Source of the DNA: Blastococcus sp. CT_GayMR16
GTDB taxonomy: Bacteria > Actinomycetota > Actinomycetes > Mycobacteriales > Geodermatophilaceae
DNA: 40,378 nt
Assembly: GCF_004570875.1 (NCBI RefSeq)
Contig: NZ_SPQK01000028.1
Coordinates: forward strand, 1 to 40,378
Direction: 5' to 3'
The notes beneath the pieces are model-generated. The model made no database searches. It had not been told where the DNA came from and saw nothing but the letters and a program-made list of their open reading frames with translations. Made by a program: the position numbers and the translations under genes. Positions 1-6,363 of the stretch are shown here, piece by piece (within the stretch, counting starts at the first letter, position 1; every line of letters begins with the position of its first letter).

Positions 1-14
1 TAATCCGCGGGTTG
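1..14. repeat. attL core (14-bp direct repeat)
   Basis: TAATCCGCGGGTTG is repeated exactly at 40365-40378. It lies in the anticodon/variable region of a tRNA gene, a common target of tyrosine integrases, and a tyrosine integrase gene sits near the other copy. The true core may extend outward past the window edges. Confidence 0.85.
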
Positions 15-38
15 CGAGTTCGATCCTCGCGGGGCCCA
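1..38 (+). tRNA. 3' part of a host tRNA gene, probably tRNA-Thr(TGT)
   Basis: The first bases fold as the 3' half of a tRNA: anticodon-stem 3' strand TCCGC (4-8), variable loop (9-13), T stem GCGAG/CTCGC (14-18 and 26-30) around the T loop TTCGATC, acceptor 3' strand GGGGCCC (31-37) and discriminator A38. The 5' half lies outside the window. The attR copy supplies the preceding bases CTTG, giving anticodon loop CTTGTAA and anticodon TGT (Thr). No tRNA 5' half is visible before the right-end copy, so the functional tRNA is the one at the left junction. The identity rests on that inferred anticodon. Confidence 0.75.
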
Positions 39-308
39 CACAGCGTCACCGCCGTTCGTCGGATCGGGGGATGGCGCCACCCATTCGCGTGGCAGCAGCT
101 CGGCCGGCTCGACCCCGAGCGTCCTGGCGAGCAGCTCGAGGTCGTCCAGGTCGAGCGGCACGTGACCGTTGATCCTCTTCCCGACCCAGAACTCACTCCG
201 CCCGCAGGCGTCCGCCAGCTCGCGGTTGGTGATCCCGTGGCTGCGGATCAGCACGCGAAGGTTCTCGGCGGCCTGGCCCGCGTACGTCCGTTGCGCGCGG
301 CTCGGCAT
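1..308 (-). CDS. immunity repressor, HTH type (prophage form, runs off the left end through attL)
   Basis: This leftward frame opens with ATG at 306-308 and stays open for 102 codons to the window edge, passing antisense through the tRNA 3' end and attL. An XRE-like helix-turn-helix lies at about residues 25-49 (ITNRELADACGRSEFWVGKR), followed by a LARTLGVEPAELL helix typical of small phage repressors. It diverges from a Cro-like gene (469-741) across an operator-bearing gap. In this prophage the last codons must come from host DNA outside the window. In the circularised phage the same frame would continue into 40364 down to 40223 and give a 149-residue protein. The prophage C-terminus is unknown. 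The repressor role is inferred from position, family and divergence from the Cro-like gene. Confidence 0.85.
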   Translation of the reverse strand, partial: MPSRAQRTYAGQAAENLRVLIRSHGITNRELADACGRSEFWVGKRINGHVPLDLDDLELLARTLGVEPAELLPREWVAPSPDPTNGGDAVWAPRGSNSQPAD

Positions 309-326
309 AGCGCGCCGCCCTTGAAG

Positions 327-361
327 AAGTCCCATAGGGCGAAAACTAGCTCATAGGACTT
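327..361. promoter_or_regulatory. operator region of the repressor/Cro switch, with possible leftward promoter
   Basis: Two 10-base elements face each other: AAGTCCCATA (327-336) and CATAGGACTT (352-361), matching at 8 of 10 positions when one is inverted. The left element also carries the palindrome CCCATAGGG (331-339). Between them, on the minus strand, TAGTTT (343-348) fits an actinobacterial -10 box (TAnnnT), which would start repressor mRNA about 28 bases before its ATG. Binding by the repressor or Cro is inferred. Confidence 0.5.
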
Positions 362-432
362 GGGCCTGCCTAGCAGTCGGTTCGTGACACGCCGAACGCG
401 CACCGCGACACGCCGCAGCAGCTAGGGCTGCC

Positions 433-468
433 TGGACGACCGTCACACTTCTGGGCTAACTTCCGCCC
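433..468 (+). promoter_or_regulatory. rightward early promoter, apparently leaderless
   Basis: TGGACG (433-438), an 18-base spacer and TAACTT (457-462) match an actinobacterial -35/-10 pair. Only six bases separate the -10 box from the ATG at 469, and no Shine-Dalgarno sequence is present. Transcription would therefore begin at or next to the start codon. Confidence 0.55.
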
Positions 469-741
469 ATGCCAGCGAATTCGACTAGCCCAGACAAAAT
501 GGCTACCCGAGCCGCGGCAGCAAACGTCCGTGCCGAGCTCGGACGCCAGCGCCGGACCCGCCGCGATTTGGCCGCCGCCATGGGCGTCGACGAGCACCGC
601 GTGAGCAAGCGCGTCCGCGGACTCGTGCCCTTCTCCGCCGACGAGCTCGCCGTCGCGGCGGAGTTTCTGCAGGTCTCCGTTGACGACCTCACCGGCGCGT
701 CCACCAGCGCCACCCGCCGACCGGCGGCGGGCGTGGCATGA
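469..741 (+). CDS. Cro-like HTH regulator
   Basis: This 90-residue protein has a helix-turn-helix at about residues 31-50 (RRDLAAAMGVDEHRVSKRVR), then an ELAVAAEFLQVSVDDL helix. The order matches the divergent repressor (…VGKRINGHVPLDLDDLELLARTLGVEPAELL), so the two look like paralogues. The start at 469 is favoured over the ATG at 499 because a -10 box lies six bases upstream, giving a leaderless transcript. It is followed at once by a strong hairpin (771-807), as cro genes often are. A lytic-promoting Cro role is inferred from position; it could equally be an early activator or excisionase-type protein. Confidence 0.75.
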   Translation: MPANSTSPDKMATRAAAANVRAELGRQRRTRRDLAAAMGVDEHRVSKRVRGLVPFSADELAVAAEFLQVSVDDLTGASTSATRRPAAGVA

Positions 742-770
742 CCACCAGGCCGAGCCAGGGCCCTTGATCC

Positions 771-807
771 CCCGGTGCTGGCCGTCCCCCGTTCGGCCAG
801 CACCGGG
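771..807 (+). terminator. early terminator after the Cro-like gene
   Basis: CCCGGTGCTGGCCG (771-784) and CGGCCAGCACCGGG (794-807) form a perfect 14-bp stem around a 9-base loop. There is no T tract, which is common for high-GC actinomycete terminators. It separates the Cro-like gene from the long early operon, a place where phages often control read-through. A second inverted pair, AGCCCTC (827-833) and GAGGGCT (862-868), lies before the next gene. Confidence 0.7.
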
Positions 808-890
808 CTTCCACCGCACGCGCCGAAGCCCTCCCGCACACCGCCAGTCAGCACCGCGCGAGAGGGCTCCAACTCGAAGGAGTCTCCCAG

Positions 891-1130
891 ATGAAGCGCC
901 ACGTCAACACCACCAGCCACCGTCTGCGCGCGCACGGCCTGCGCCCGCAGCGGCTGATCGCCGACTACCACCGCGACCACCCCGGTCGCGTCGCCGCTCA
1001 GATGGCCACGCGCGTCCCTGTGGCGATCGCCGCGGGCCGACCGGCGGTGCCCGACATCGAGCCGGCCACCGCCGGCATCCCCCGCATCCTGCTGCGCGCC
1101 CTGGCCCCCTCACCGGCGGTGGCCCGGTGA
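891..1130 (+). CDS. small basic early protein, unknown function
   Basis: This 79-residue protein is preceded by GAAGGAG about 10 bases upstream of the ATG, one of the clearest ribosome sites in the early region. It is the first gene after the early terminator. It is Arg/His/Ala-rich, with segments like HRLRAHGLRPQRLIADYHRD. No family is recognised. Its TGA overlaps the GTG of the next gene, so the two are translationally coupled. Confidence 0.6.
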   Translation: MKRHVNTTSHRLRAHGLRPQRLIADYHRDHPGRVAAQMATRVPVAIAAGRPAVPDIEPATAGIPRILLRALAPSPAVAR

Positions 1131-1246
1131 TCGCCCTGCTGATCGTGGCCGGCTCGATCGCGTGGACGGTCGTCGCCGCCGGCGTCGGGATCCTCCTCGG
1201 CAAGGGGATCCGCCTCGCCGACAAGCGCGCGGACGGCGTCCGGTGA
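1127..1246 (+). CDS. 39-residue single-pass membrane peptide
   Basis: The GTG at 1127 overlaps the stop of the gene before it, and its own TGA overlaps the GTG of the ParB-like gene. The product is one hydrophobic helix (VIALLIVAGSIAWTVVAAGV) followed by a short basic tail ending KRADGVR. It is below usual annotation size limits. Both overlaps keep the coupling pattern of the operon, which supports it as a real gene. Function unknown. Confidence 0.6.
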   Translation: MIALLIVAGSIAWTVVAAGVGILLGKGIRLADKRADGVR

Positions 1247-2655
1247 CGACGCAGGACTACCAGCTGCTGTGGCTGGACCCGCGCGCGCTGGCCCAGCACC
1301 CGCTCAACGTGCGCTCGGAGATCGGCGACATCACCAGCCTGACCGACTCGATCCGCACCAAGGGCGTCATCGAGCCGCTGACCGTCGTCCCGCTCGGCGA
1401 CGGTGGCCACCAGATCGTCGCCGGCCACCGCCGCACCGCCGCGGCGATCGCCGCCGAGCTCGAGCTGGTGCCGGCCATCGCCCGCGCCGACATGGTGCAC
1501 GCCGCCGACGACCGGGCCGGCGCCGCCGAGCACGTCGCCACGATGCTCGCCGAGAACGTGCACCGGCAGAACCTCACCTCCGTCGAGGTGGCCCGCGGTG
1601 TCCAGGAGATGCTCGACCTCGGCGTCACCATCGCGAAGGTCGCGAAGTCCACCGGCCTCGACCCCAAGCGCATCAAGCTGGCCGCCGGTGTCGCCCGGCT
1701 CGACGAGCCCACCGCGGCCGCGGTCGCCGCCGGCGGCCTGGACCTCGAGCAGGCCGCCGTCGTCGCGCTCTACGCCGACGACACGGAGACGACCACTCGG
1801 CTGGTGGAGGCGGCCGAGCACGGCGCCGGGAACTTCGCCCACGCCGCCACGCGCGCCCAGCAGGACCGGAAGGCCCGCGAGCTGTACCTGGCGAAGGTGG
1901 CCGAGCTGCAGGCGGCCGGCCGAACGCTCGTCGACAAGGTCCACATGCAGGGCGCGAAGAACCGGTCGCTCGGAGCGCTCGAGCACGACGGGAAGAGCCT
2001 GACCGACGAGTCGCACGCATCCTGCCCGGGCTCGGCGGTCTGCGTGGTCGAGGACTGGAACGGGCCGCGGGTGCGCGAGGTGTGCACCGACTTCGCGAAG
2101 TACGGCCACGTCGACGCGTGGGCGGTCGGCCCCTCGAAGCCGACGACCGCCGAGGGCAAGAAGGCGGCCGCGGACGAGCGCCGCCAGCTCATCGAGGACA
2201 ACAAGGCGATGGCCGCGGCCAACGCCACCCGCCGGCAATGGATCCGCACTGTGCTCCTGGAGCGGCGTCGCGGCGAGAAGGACGTCCTCCGCTTCGCCGT
2301 CGAGGCAGTCACCACCTTCCGCGGGGACCTCCGCGGCTGGCTGGACTCCTACCAGCCCGACGACGCCGCCAAGATCCGCGCAGAGCTCGGCCTGCAGCCG
2401 CCGTGGAAGACCGGCGCCGAGGGCGAGCCGACGCTGACCAGCGGCGAGGGGGTCACCGATGCCCGGCTGCCGCTGCAGCTGCTCGCCCACGTCGCCGCGG
2501 CGATCGAGCTGACCATCACCAAGGACGTCCACCGGAAGCTCGACATCCGGCAGCGGGAGATGGCCACCTGGTTGACGTTCCTGACCACCCAGGGCTACAC
2601 GCTGGCCGACATCGAGAAGCGGATCCTCGACGCCGCCGCGAAGGCCAAGCCGTGA
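1243..2655 (+). CDS. ParB/Spo0J-like DNA-binding protein (orphan, no ParA)
   Basis: This 470-residue protein starts at the GTG coupled to the upstream stop. The N-terminal ParB domain shows LAQHPLNVRSEIGDITSLTDSI, then the GHRR motif at about residues 60-64 and LAENVHRQNLT at about 103-113, followed by an HTH (ITIAKVAKSTGLDPKRIKLAAGV-like) segment. ParB N-domains bind CTP or, in some phage relatives, have nuclease activity. The C-terminal half (about residues 250-470) is specific to this protein and contains a short Cys pair (SCPGSAVC). No parA or centromere-like repeat is visible nearby, so replication, gene control or DNA protection is more likely than partition. Confidence 0.8.
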   Translation: MTTQDYQLLWLDPRALAQHPLNVRSEIGDITSLTDSIRTKGVIEPLTVVPLGDGGHQIVAGHRRTAAAIAAELELVPAIARADMVHAADDRAGAAEHVATMLAENVHRQNLTSVEVARGVQEMLDLGVTIAKVAKSTGLDPKRIKLAAGVARLDEPTAAAVAAGGLDLEQAAVVALYADDTETTTRLVEAAEHGAGNFAHAATRAQQDRKARELYLAKVAELQAAGRTLVDKVHMQGAKNRSLGALEHDGKSLTDESHASCPGSAVCVVEDWNGPRVREVCTDFAKYGHVDAWAVGPSKPTTAEGKKAAADERRQLIEDNKAMAAANATRRQWIRTVLLERRRGEKDVLRFAVEAVTTFRGDLRGWLDSYQPDDAAKIRAELGLQPPWKTGAEGEPTLTSGEGVTDARLPLQLLAHVAAAIELTITKDVHRKLDIRQREMATWLTFLTTQGYTLADIEKRILDAAAKAKP

Positions 2656-2993
2656 CGGCGCCGACCCCGGCCGACGTCAGCGCGGCGCGCGTGGTCTACC
2701 TGAGCTCCGCCCAGCGGGTGTGGTGGTCACCGCTCCTACCCCCCGCGGAAGGCGAGGCCCTGCACGATGCGGTGACCCACGCGGTCGCGGGGATCGGCGA
2801 CGCTTCCGGGCTCGTCAGCTTCGAGTGCGCTGACGGCCGCCTGGTCTGGATCCGGGCCCGGGTGCTGGAGTCGATCGAGCTCCGCAACGCCACCGTGGCG
2901 CCGATCAACCCAGACCAGCGCTACCGCCCCGTCGTCCTCGAGCTCGAGGCACTGACCGCCGAGGAGATCGCCGACAGGGTGGTCCGGCCGTGA
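2652..2993 (+). CDS. hypothetical early protein
   Basis: The 113-residue product starts at a GTG overlapping the ParB-like stop by 4 bases. No family is recognised. It has a clear mixed alpha/beta composition (VVYLSSAQRVWW near the start, LVWIRARVLESIEL in the middle) and an acidic end (LEALTAEEIADRV). It is probably co-translated with the ParB-like gene. Confidence 0.65.
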   Translation: MTAPTPADVSAARVVYLSSAQRVWWSPLLPPAEGEALHDAVTHAVAGIGDASGLVSFECADGRLVWIRARVLESIELRNATVAPINPDQRYRPVVLELEALTAEEIADRVVRP

Positions 2994-3394
2994 CCGCCGA
3001 TGTGCAGCCCGGCTGGCCCCAGCTGCAGACGACGCACCCCTACCCGCTGCGCGCGGTGGCTCGCCCCGCCCGCGGACGCCCGCTCCCCGTCGCCACCGTG
3101 CTGTCGGTCGTCGAGACCCCCGACCGCCTGCTGGCCGCCGGCCACTACCTGAGCAACGTCTTGGAGAGGGCGACTGGGCTCACCCGCCGGGGACCTGTCG
3201 TCGTCCGCTACACCACCGAGGACGACCAGGCGCTGATGCTGCTCACGTCGAACATGGTGGCCGGCGTCGTCCCCGACGTCGACGTCGAGACGGCGCTGGG
3301 CGCCTACGTCGAGGCGGGCCCGCCCGGGGTGCTGCTCGTGGCCTGCTGCTTCCAGCTGTGGCCGCAGACCCTCGCCACCCGCCGATGGTCATGA
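2990..3394 (+). CDS. hypothetical early protein
   Basis: This 134-residue protein starts at a GTG overlapping the previous stop and ends at a TGA inside the ATGA of the next gene. It includes the segments TVLSVVETPDRLLAAGHYL and VVVRYTTEDDQALMLL. There are no Cys-pair or HTH motifs and no family that I recognise. Its place in the unbroken chain of coupled genes supports that it is expressed. Confidence 0.6.
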   Translation: MTADVQPGWPQLQTTHPYPLRAVARPARGRPLPVATVLSVVETPDRLLAAGHYLSNVLERATGLTRRGPVVVRYTTEDDQALMLLTSNMVAGVVPDVDVETALGAYVEAGPPGVLLVACCFQLWPQTLATRRWS

Positions 3395-3819
3395 CCCGCG
3401 GCCGCCACGGTCACACCGCCCGCCCGTACGGCGGACCCCGGAAGGTGTGGCACCCCACCAGCGAGGACGACTTCTGCGAGCGCTGCGGTCTCCCGATCCG
3501 CTGGGCGTGGACCGAGGCGAACAAGAAGATGCCGGTCGACCCCGACGAGGCCGACCGGGACGACGCGGCCGCGAACCTCGCGGTCTGGCGCAACCATCTG
3601 CGCCGGCTGTGCGTCCGCGTCATCACCGCCGAGCGGCCGCTGCTCGGCTTCGAGCACCGCGGCATCCCGCACTTCGCGACCTGCCCACCACTGGTCGCCG
3701 AGCGGGACGCCAAGCGCGCCGTCCGCGAGTCCCGTCGTGCCGCCGCGGCGGCCACCCCCGATGTCACCGAACCCGAGCAGCTGCGCGCTGCCCGCCGCGG
3801 AGAGGACCTCCCGTCATGA
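3391..3819 (+). CDS. zinc-ribbon-like early protein
   Basis: A 142-residue product from the ATG at 3391, chosen over the upstream in-frame ATGs because it forms ATGA with the preceding stop. The sequence DFCERCGLPIRWAWTEANKK gives C29 and C32. Later C74, H94 and C98 (HFATCP) could complete a metal site. The CxxC-W-MPVDP-HFATCP layout resembles a family of small actinophage zinc-ribbon proteins found in early operons. Function is unknown; nucleic-acid binding is a reasonable inference. Confidence 0.7.
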   Translation: MTRGRHGHTARPYGGPRKVWHPTSEDDFCERCGLPIRWAWTEANKKMPVDPDEADRDDAAANLAVWRNHLRRLCVRVITAERPLLGFEHRGIPHFATCPPLVAERDAKRAVRESRRAAAAATPDVTEPEQLRAARRGEDLPS

Positions 3820-4578
3820 CCAGTGCCACCGTCCGGCTCACCGACGAGCAGGCGGCCGCCGACGTCGCCGCCCCGGTCAACGTCCACGCCGCGATCGCGA
3901 ACCGACTGCGGACGAAGACCGCCGACCAGGTGGTCGAGATCGGCCAGCGCACCGGCTGGTGGACCGAGGACGACGTCGACTGGGTCGAGGGTGGCCGCGA
4001 GGGCCCCCGGCCGGACGGATGGACGCTCGAGGACGGCGTCGCGAAGACCCCCACTGAAAGGACAGCGACGGAGGCTACGGCTCCCGCCGCTGCAGGTACG
4101 GCACCGGACCCTTCGGGGTCCGGTCATGGGTACGCGGGGCCCGACGCCCAGGGCGTGAGTGATGCGCCACCGCAGGTAAGCCCGTCCCGTTCCTCCTCCG
4201 GAAAGGGTGGGGGGCCCGGCGCGTCGGATGCACCGGCCGAGCCCCCCGCCACCGGCGGCCGCCAGCGTGACGCACGGAAGAAAACGCCGTCTCCGACTCC
4301 TGCGGCGCCGGCCGCTCCAGCAGCCGCGACCGTGCCCACCTGCTGCGACCTCGGTCTCGTCGTGTACCCGGCGCCCTGCCCGACGCACGGTGCGCAGGTT
4401 CCTGCCGACCTGCTGGAGGTGGGGATCGAACCGCCACCTGCAGACCCCCCCCCCGCTCGATCCGGGACCGGACCTGCTCGCCCGCGGCCTCGCCCATCGA
4501 GATCCCCGGATCCGGGCGAAGGCCGAGCGGGCCGCGCGCGCGATCGACAGTCTCTGCTCCGCGCTGCTGACGGCATGA
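3816..4578 (+). CDS. early protein, apparently interrupted by a frameshift at a C10 tract
   Basis: The ATG at 3816 overlaps the previous stop. Its frame reads well (ending CCDLGLVVYPAPCPTHG then EVGIEPPPADPPP) up to ten consecutive C bases at 4445-4454. Beyond them this frame becomes low-complexity, while the +1 frame gives DLLARGLAHRDPRIRAKAER and stops at 4576-4578, inside the ATGA start of the next gene. The intact product would be about 253 residues, with a Cys/His cluster. The cause may be a natural one-base insertion, slippage-based expression, or an assembly error in the homopolymer. Without the shift, the frame would fuse directly into the next gene. A 9-bp stem with a TTCG loop (4103-4124) lies inside the gene. 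Confidence 0.6.
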
Positions 4579-5027
4579 CCGAGCCAGCGAGCATGACGCA
4601 GACCGCGCCGTTCCCCGTCGACCTGCAGCAGCTGGTCGAGCAGTGCACCTACCGGGAGGGGTGGGTCGTCTACCTCGCCGACGAGGTGCGCGACCCTGCC
4701 TCGACGCACGCCGGCGAGTCCCGCGGGCTGACGCTGTCGATCATCACGGACACGGTCAACTCCTACCCCCCGCACCAGCCGATGCGGGTCCGGCACCTCT
4801 TCGCCGTCCCGGCCGCCACCTACAACCGCCAGTCGTGGCTCCGCTGGCTGTTCGAACGGTTCGCCGACGTCGAGCGGCACGAGTGCATGGAGTTCTTCAC
4901 GGTCGGCGGCGACAAGCCCTACGCGCCCAACCACGGGCCGGGCTGGGACCCGTACCTGCTCACCACCGTCGAAGCGACCGACACCGACCGGCGTACGAGC
5001 TTCCTCGGCACCGTGAACGACCGATGA
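4575..5027 (+). CDS. conserved-looking phage protein, unknown function
   Basis: This 150-residue protein starts from an ATG that overlaps the shifted-frame stop of the upstream gene. It contains QCTYREGWVVYLADEVRDP, HLFAVPAATYNRQSWLRWLF and NHGPGWDPYLLTTVEA. This composition, rich in aromatics and free of low complexity, resembles a widespread actinophage early protein of unknown function. It lies in the same frame as the start of the previous gene, so a frameshift upstream could also yield a fusion. Confidence 0.7.
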   Translation: MTEPASMTQTAPFPVDLQQLVEQCTYREGWVVYLADEVRDPASTHAGESRGLTLSIITDTVNSYPPHQPMRVRHLFAVPAATYNRQSWLRWLFERFADVERHECMEFFTVGGDKPYAPNHGPGWDPYLLTTVEATDTDRRTSFLGTVNDR

Positions 5028-5200
5028 GCGACGACCAGTGCGACGACCGGACCTGTCAGGCATGCCACCCCGACAACCGACCGCTGAGCCCGTTTCTGCA
5101 GCTGCTCGTGCACGGAGTCGCGGGTAGCGACCCGGCCTCCCGTGACCAGCTGACTGAGGACGTGCAACGGGCCCGCGCCGACCTGGGCAACCCGCGATGA
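5024..5200 (+). CDS. 58-residue early protein with Cys cluster
   Basis: It starts with ATGA overlapping the previous stop and ends in ATGA at the next gene. The N-terminus has DDQCDDRTCQACHPDN, three Cys and one His within 12 residues, suggesting a small metal site. The rest is a short helical segment (SRDQLTEDVQRARADL). Function unknown. Confidence 0.6.
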   Translation: MSDDQCDDRTCQACHPDNRPLSPFLQLLVHGVAGSDPASRDQLTEDVQRARADLGNPR

Positions 5201-5478
5201 GCAGCGAGCTCACCGACGCCCTGGCACACCTGGCCACCGCACGGACCATCGCCGACCGACTCGTAGCCGACGCCCGCGTTCAGCTCGTCGAGACGCTGCG
5301 CCAGGCGCGCGAGGATCGCGGCCTCACCCAGCAGCAGGTCGCCGACGCCATCGGCGTCACCCGCACCCAGGTCACGAACATGGAGCGAGGTGACGGCATG
5401 TCCGTCGAGGCGCTCATCGGCTACGCAGCCGCCGTGGGGCTTCGGCTCAAGCTGACCGCCGCTGAGCCGGAGACATGA
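5197..5478 (+). CDS. XRE-family HTH transcriptional regulator
   Basis: The product is 93 residues. The central domain is a canonical Cro/CI-type HTH: REDRGLTQQQVADAIGVTRT followed by QVTNMERGDGMSVEALIGYA, at about residues 37-75. It resembles antitoxin-type or regulator XRE proteins. It lies within the early operon and is not divergent, so it is more likely a delayed-early regulator than the main repressor. Both ends overlap neighbouring genes by 4 bases. Confidence 0.85.
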   Translation: MSSELTDALAHLATARTIADRLVADARVQLVETLRQAREDRGLTQQQVADAIGVTRTQVTNMERGDGMSVEALIGYAAAVGLRLKLTAAEPET

Positions 5479-5729
5479 CCAGCCCTCGCCGGCACCGGCG
5501 TCCCACGCCGACGCATCACCGCTGCCCGGGTGCGTGCGCCCGCATGGTGCCCAACCACCACTTCGCCTGCGACGACTGCTGGAAGCGCCTGCCCCGCGAG
5601 ATCCGTCGATCGCTGGTCGTGCACCGCCGCGGTGGGCAGACCGGGCCGGGCCGGGATCAGGTGGAGAACGCGGCCGGCCAGTGGTTCCTGGACAACCCCC
5701 CGCCGGTCCCGGTCCCCGGCCCTCCCTGA
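5475..5729 (+). CDS. zinc-finger-like early protein
   Basis: This 84-residue protein has a four-Cys site at C17, C21, C32 and C35 in CPGACARMVPNHHFACDDCW, followed by KRLPREIRRSLVVHRR, a basic helix. The pattern is familiar from small actinophage proteins that probably bind nucleic acid. The tail is Pro-rich. The ATG forms ATGA with the HTH gene stop. An 83-base gap without a gene follows. Confidence 0.7.
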   Translation: MTSPRRHRRPTPTHHRCPGACARMVPNHHFACDDCWKRLPREIRRSLVVHRRGGQTGPGRDQVENAAGQWFLDNPPPVPVPGPP

Positions 5730-5812
5730 GATCGCCCCCGGGTGGCCGCCTGACCCGCGCCCCCTGTCGTCCTTCCCCGACCCAGCAACCGCGAGACCCC
5801 GGAGCCGCCCCG

Positions 5813-6079
5813 ATGCCCATGTCCCTCACCGGCTGGAAGCCCCGCCCGGGCTCCGCCGTCCGCGTCCTGCGCGACCCGAAGACCCTCGACCACCACGGCG
5901 CCCCCGGTGTGTGGATGGTCGTCGACAAGCACCCCGAGAAGGGCTCCTGGTGGCTGCAGCCCTACGACGCCGCGTCCCGCGTCTGGGCCGACACCCACCC
6001 GGACCGGGTGAAGACCATGAACCGTCCCGGGAGCCTGCTGCTGTCCGCGGCGATGCCCCTGCCCAAGGACGTCCGGTGA
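5813..6079 (+). CDS. hypothetical early protein
   Basis: An 88-residue protein read from the ATG at 5813, with GGAG nine bases upstream; a second in-frame ATG at 5819 is possible. It shows a small beta-rich pattern: VRVLRDPKTLDHHGAPGVWM, then KGSWWLQPYDAASRVW. This looks like a short SH3-like or barrel fold, though no family is assigned. It is one of few early genes not coupled to its upstream neighbour. Confidence 0.6.
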   Translation: MPMSLTGWKPRPGSAVRVLRDPKTLDHHGAPGVWMVVDKHPEKGSWWLQPYDAASRVWADTHPDRVKTMNRPGSLLLSAAMPLPKDVR

Positions 6080-6363
6080 GGACCCCCACGCCGCCGCACG
6101 CGTCGCTCAGCCGCGCAGAGGCCCAGGAGGTCGTCCGCCTGTTCGCCGCCGGCGTCCAGGACCCGTCAATCGCTCTGCTCTGCGCGTCCGCCCTGTGCGT
6201 GCAGCGAGAGCAACGCCGCGAGCTGACGCGCCGGCGCCACTACCGGCCGCGCGAGCACGGCAGCGACCGCGGCTACTACCAGCACCGCTACGACGGCACA
6301 CCGCCGTGCCGCTCCTGCCGGATCGCCCACGGCCGGGAAGCCCGCGACCGGAGGTCTGCCTGA
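6076..6363 (+). CDS. small protein with CxxC site, unknown function
   Basis: The GTG at 6076 overlaps the preceding stop. The 95-residue product has a helical N-terminus (SRAEAQEVVRLFAAGVQDPS) that may form part of an HTH. A basic tail carries GYYQHRYDGTPPCRSCRIAH (C78, C81). The CRSC-AH ending resembles small actinobacterial and phage proteins of unknown function. Its TGA shares a base with the ATG of the initiator-like gene (TGATG). Confidence 0.6.
   Translation: MRTPTPPHASLSRAEAQEVVRLFAAGVQDPSIALLCASALCVQREQRRELTRRRHYRPREHGSDRGYYQHRYDGTPPCRSCRIAHGREARDRRSA

Noticed and set aside
12-356. Rightward 114-codon open frame over the tRNA end and rep/cro region
   Set aside because: Arg/Pro-rich shadow of the leftward repressor, overlaps the tRNA and operators, no ribosome site.
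904-2532. 542-codon leftward open frame
   Set aside because: Antisense to the ParB-like gene; Gly/Val/Leu/Asp/Arg composition typical of the complement of GC-rich coding DNA.
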